From positions 62,001-126,000 of the forward strand of contig NZ_JAFFJX010000008.1 of the NCBI RefSeq assembly GCF_016924755.1: a stretch of DNA of 64,000 nt, read 5' to 3'. Below the pieces are notes generated by a model. That model was not told the origin of the DNA. It did not search any database and saw nothing but the letters and a program-made list of their open reading frames with translations. The DNA is from Longitalea arenae. GTDB lineage: Bacteria > Bacteroidota > Bacteroidia > Chitinophagales > Chitinophagaceae. The position numbers and the translations under genes are program-made. Of the stretch, positions 63,687-64,000 are shown piece by piece. Numbering within the stretch: position 1 is the first letter of the stretch; the number at the start of each line of letters is the position of its first letter.

Positions 63687-64000
63687 TTGTATGTATTTAG
63701 GGGTGTGGGCTCCAATCTTGATTATGCCATATAAATTATAAAATATCGGTTATTATGAGACGTTAGTTACCGGTTGTTAAGAACAAATTGCATTATCCTG
63801 CGCCCGGCGCGAGATGTTTTACTGAATATAAATCTGATCCAGTCGAGTGCATGGCCTGCTCCGCACAATAAACAAACGTTTATCATGGCTATTACAATGG
63901 CTTTTATCCAATTAAGAAACTTACTCATATGTCAACTGATTAGGTTTCGGGATATGTAAAAAATTATTGTGCCTGCCGGCAGTGTAGAGAAAATCACTAA
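63687..64000. other. Gene-free end of the window
   Basis: About 310 bp upstream of the AsmA-like gene. I see no supported gene or motif; a 61-codon frame at 63774 looks spurious. Confidence 0.4.

Noticed and set aside
63774-63959. 61-codon plus-strand frame at the window end
   Set aside because: No signal, domain or context supports it.
1-64000. tRNA, rRNA or prophage regions
   Set aside because: No cloverleaf-type sequence, rRNA segment, integrase or structural phage gene could be recognised; the NadV/NadM resemblance to phage genes is not backed by any phage neighbour.

Overview
The window is chromosomal DNA of a Bacteroidota bacterium, most likely family Chitinophagaceae (Niastella/Chitinophaga-like). 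This rests on moderate GC, the lack of Shine-Dalgarno sequences, promoter boxes of the TTTG / TAnnTTTG type, two proteins with C-terminal type IX secretion (T9SS) sorting domains, a TamB-TamL pair whose TamL is a lipoprotein, a DUF2723 membrane protein, and many Bacteroidota-type lipoproteins. No rRNA, tRNA, CRISPR array, transposase or phage structural gene was seen.

Layout. 1-1.1 kb: 5' part of a secreted lipoprotein gene running off the window. 1.5-8.9 kb: a five-gene cassette (SWIM zinc finger, DUF5691, MoxR-type AAA+ ATPase, DUF5682, VWA protein) resembling the E. coli yehLMPQ set. 9-12.2 kb: two overlapping lipoprotein genes of unknown role. 12.3-20.2 kb: an NAD+/ADP-ribose region. It has a nucleotidyltransferase-like/methyltransferase fusion divergent from an NrtR-type Nudix regulator, then an operon of NadM-Nudix, NadV, a bacterial PARG-type macrodomain protein, an ADP-ribosylglycohydrolase and KptA. 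Two near-perfect palindromes flank and overlap the operon promoter. 20.2-32.2 kb: flavin monooxygenase, NAD(P)-binding protein, a T9SS LamG protein, a molybdenum hydroxylase pair, cyclophilin, small lipoprotein and a DUF2723 glycosyltransferase. 33.1-38.3 kb: an ABC transporter whose putative binding protein is fused to an OmpA peptidoglycan-binding domain, preceded by two coiled-coil genes, one interrupted at a nine-base homopolymer. 39.1-47.4 kb: HxlR regulator with hydrolase and NTF2-like protein, GH5 glycosidase, FG-GAP T9SS protein, AraC regulator. 47.7-54.4 kb: a run of stress-type genes (PNPOx-like, DUF892, iron permease-like, topoisomerase IB, lysine-rich chromatin-like protein, PA2169-type four-helix protein, lmo0937-type peptide, YihY). 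54.6-63.7 kb: TamB, TamL and an AsmA/DUF748-like protein for envelope biogenesis.

How genes work together. In the NAD operon, NadV and NadM rebuild NAD+ from nicotinamide. The PARG-type, ARH-type and KptA proteins handle ADP-ribosylated products or tRNA 2'-phosphate, and the Nudix domain and regulator deal with ADP-ribose. In the 33-38 kb operon all genes face one way with short gaps or overlaps, so they probably form one envelope-spanning machine.

Intergenic DNA carries families of 7- and 8-bp-unit arrays, often touching start or stop codons, plus a 42-bp tandem repeat. These are the main structures that gene content does not explain.
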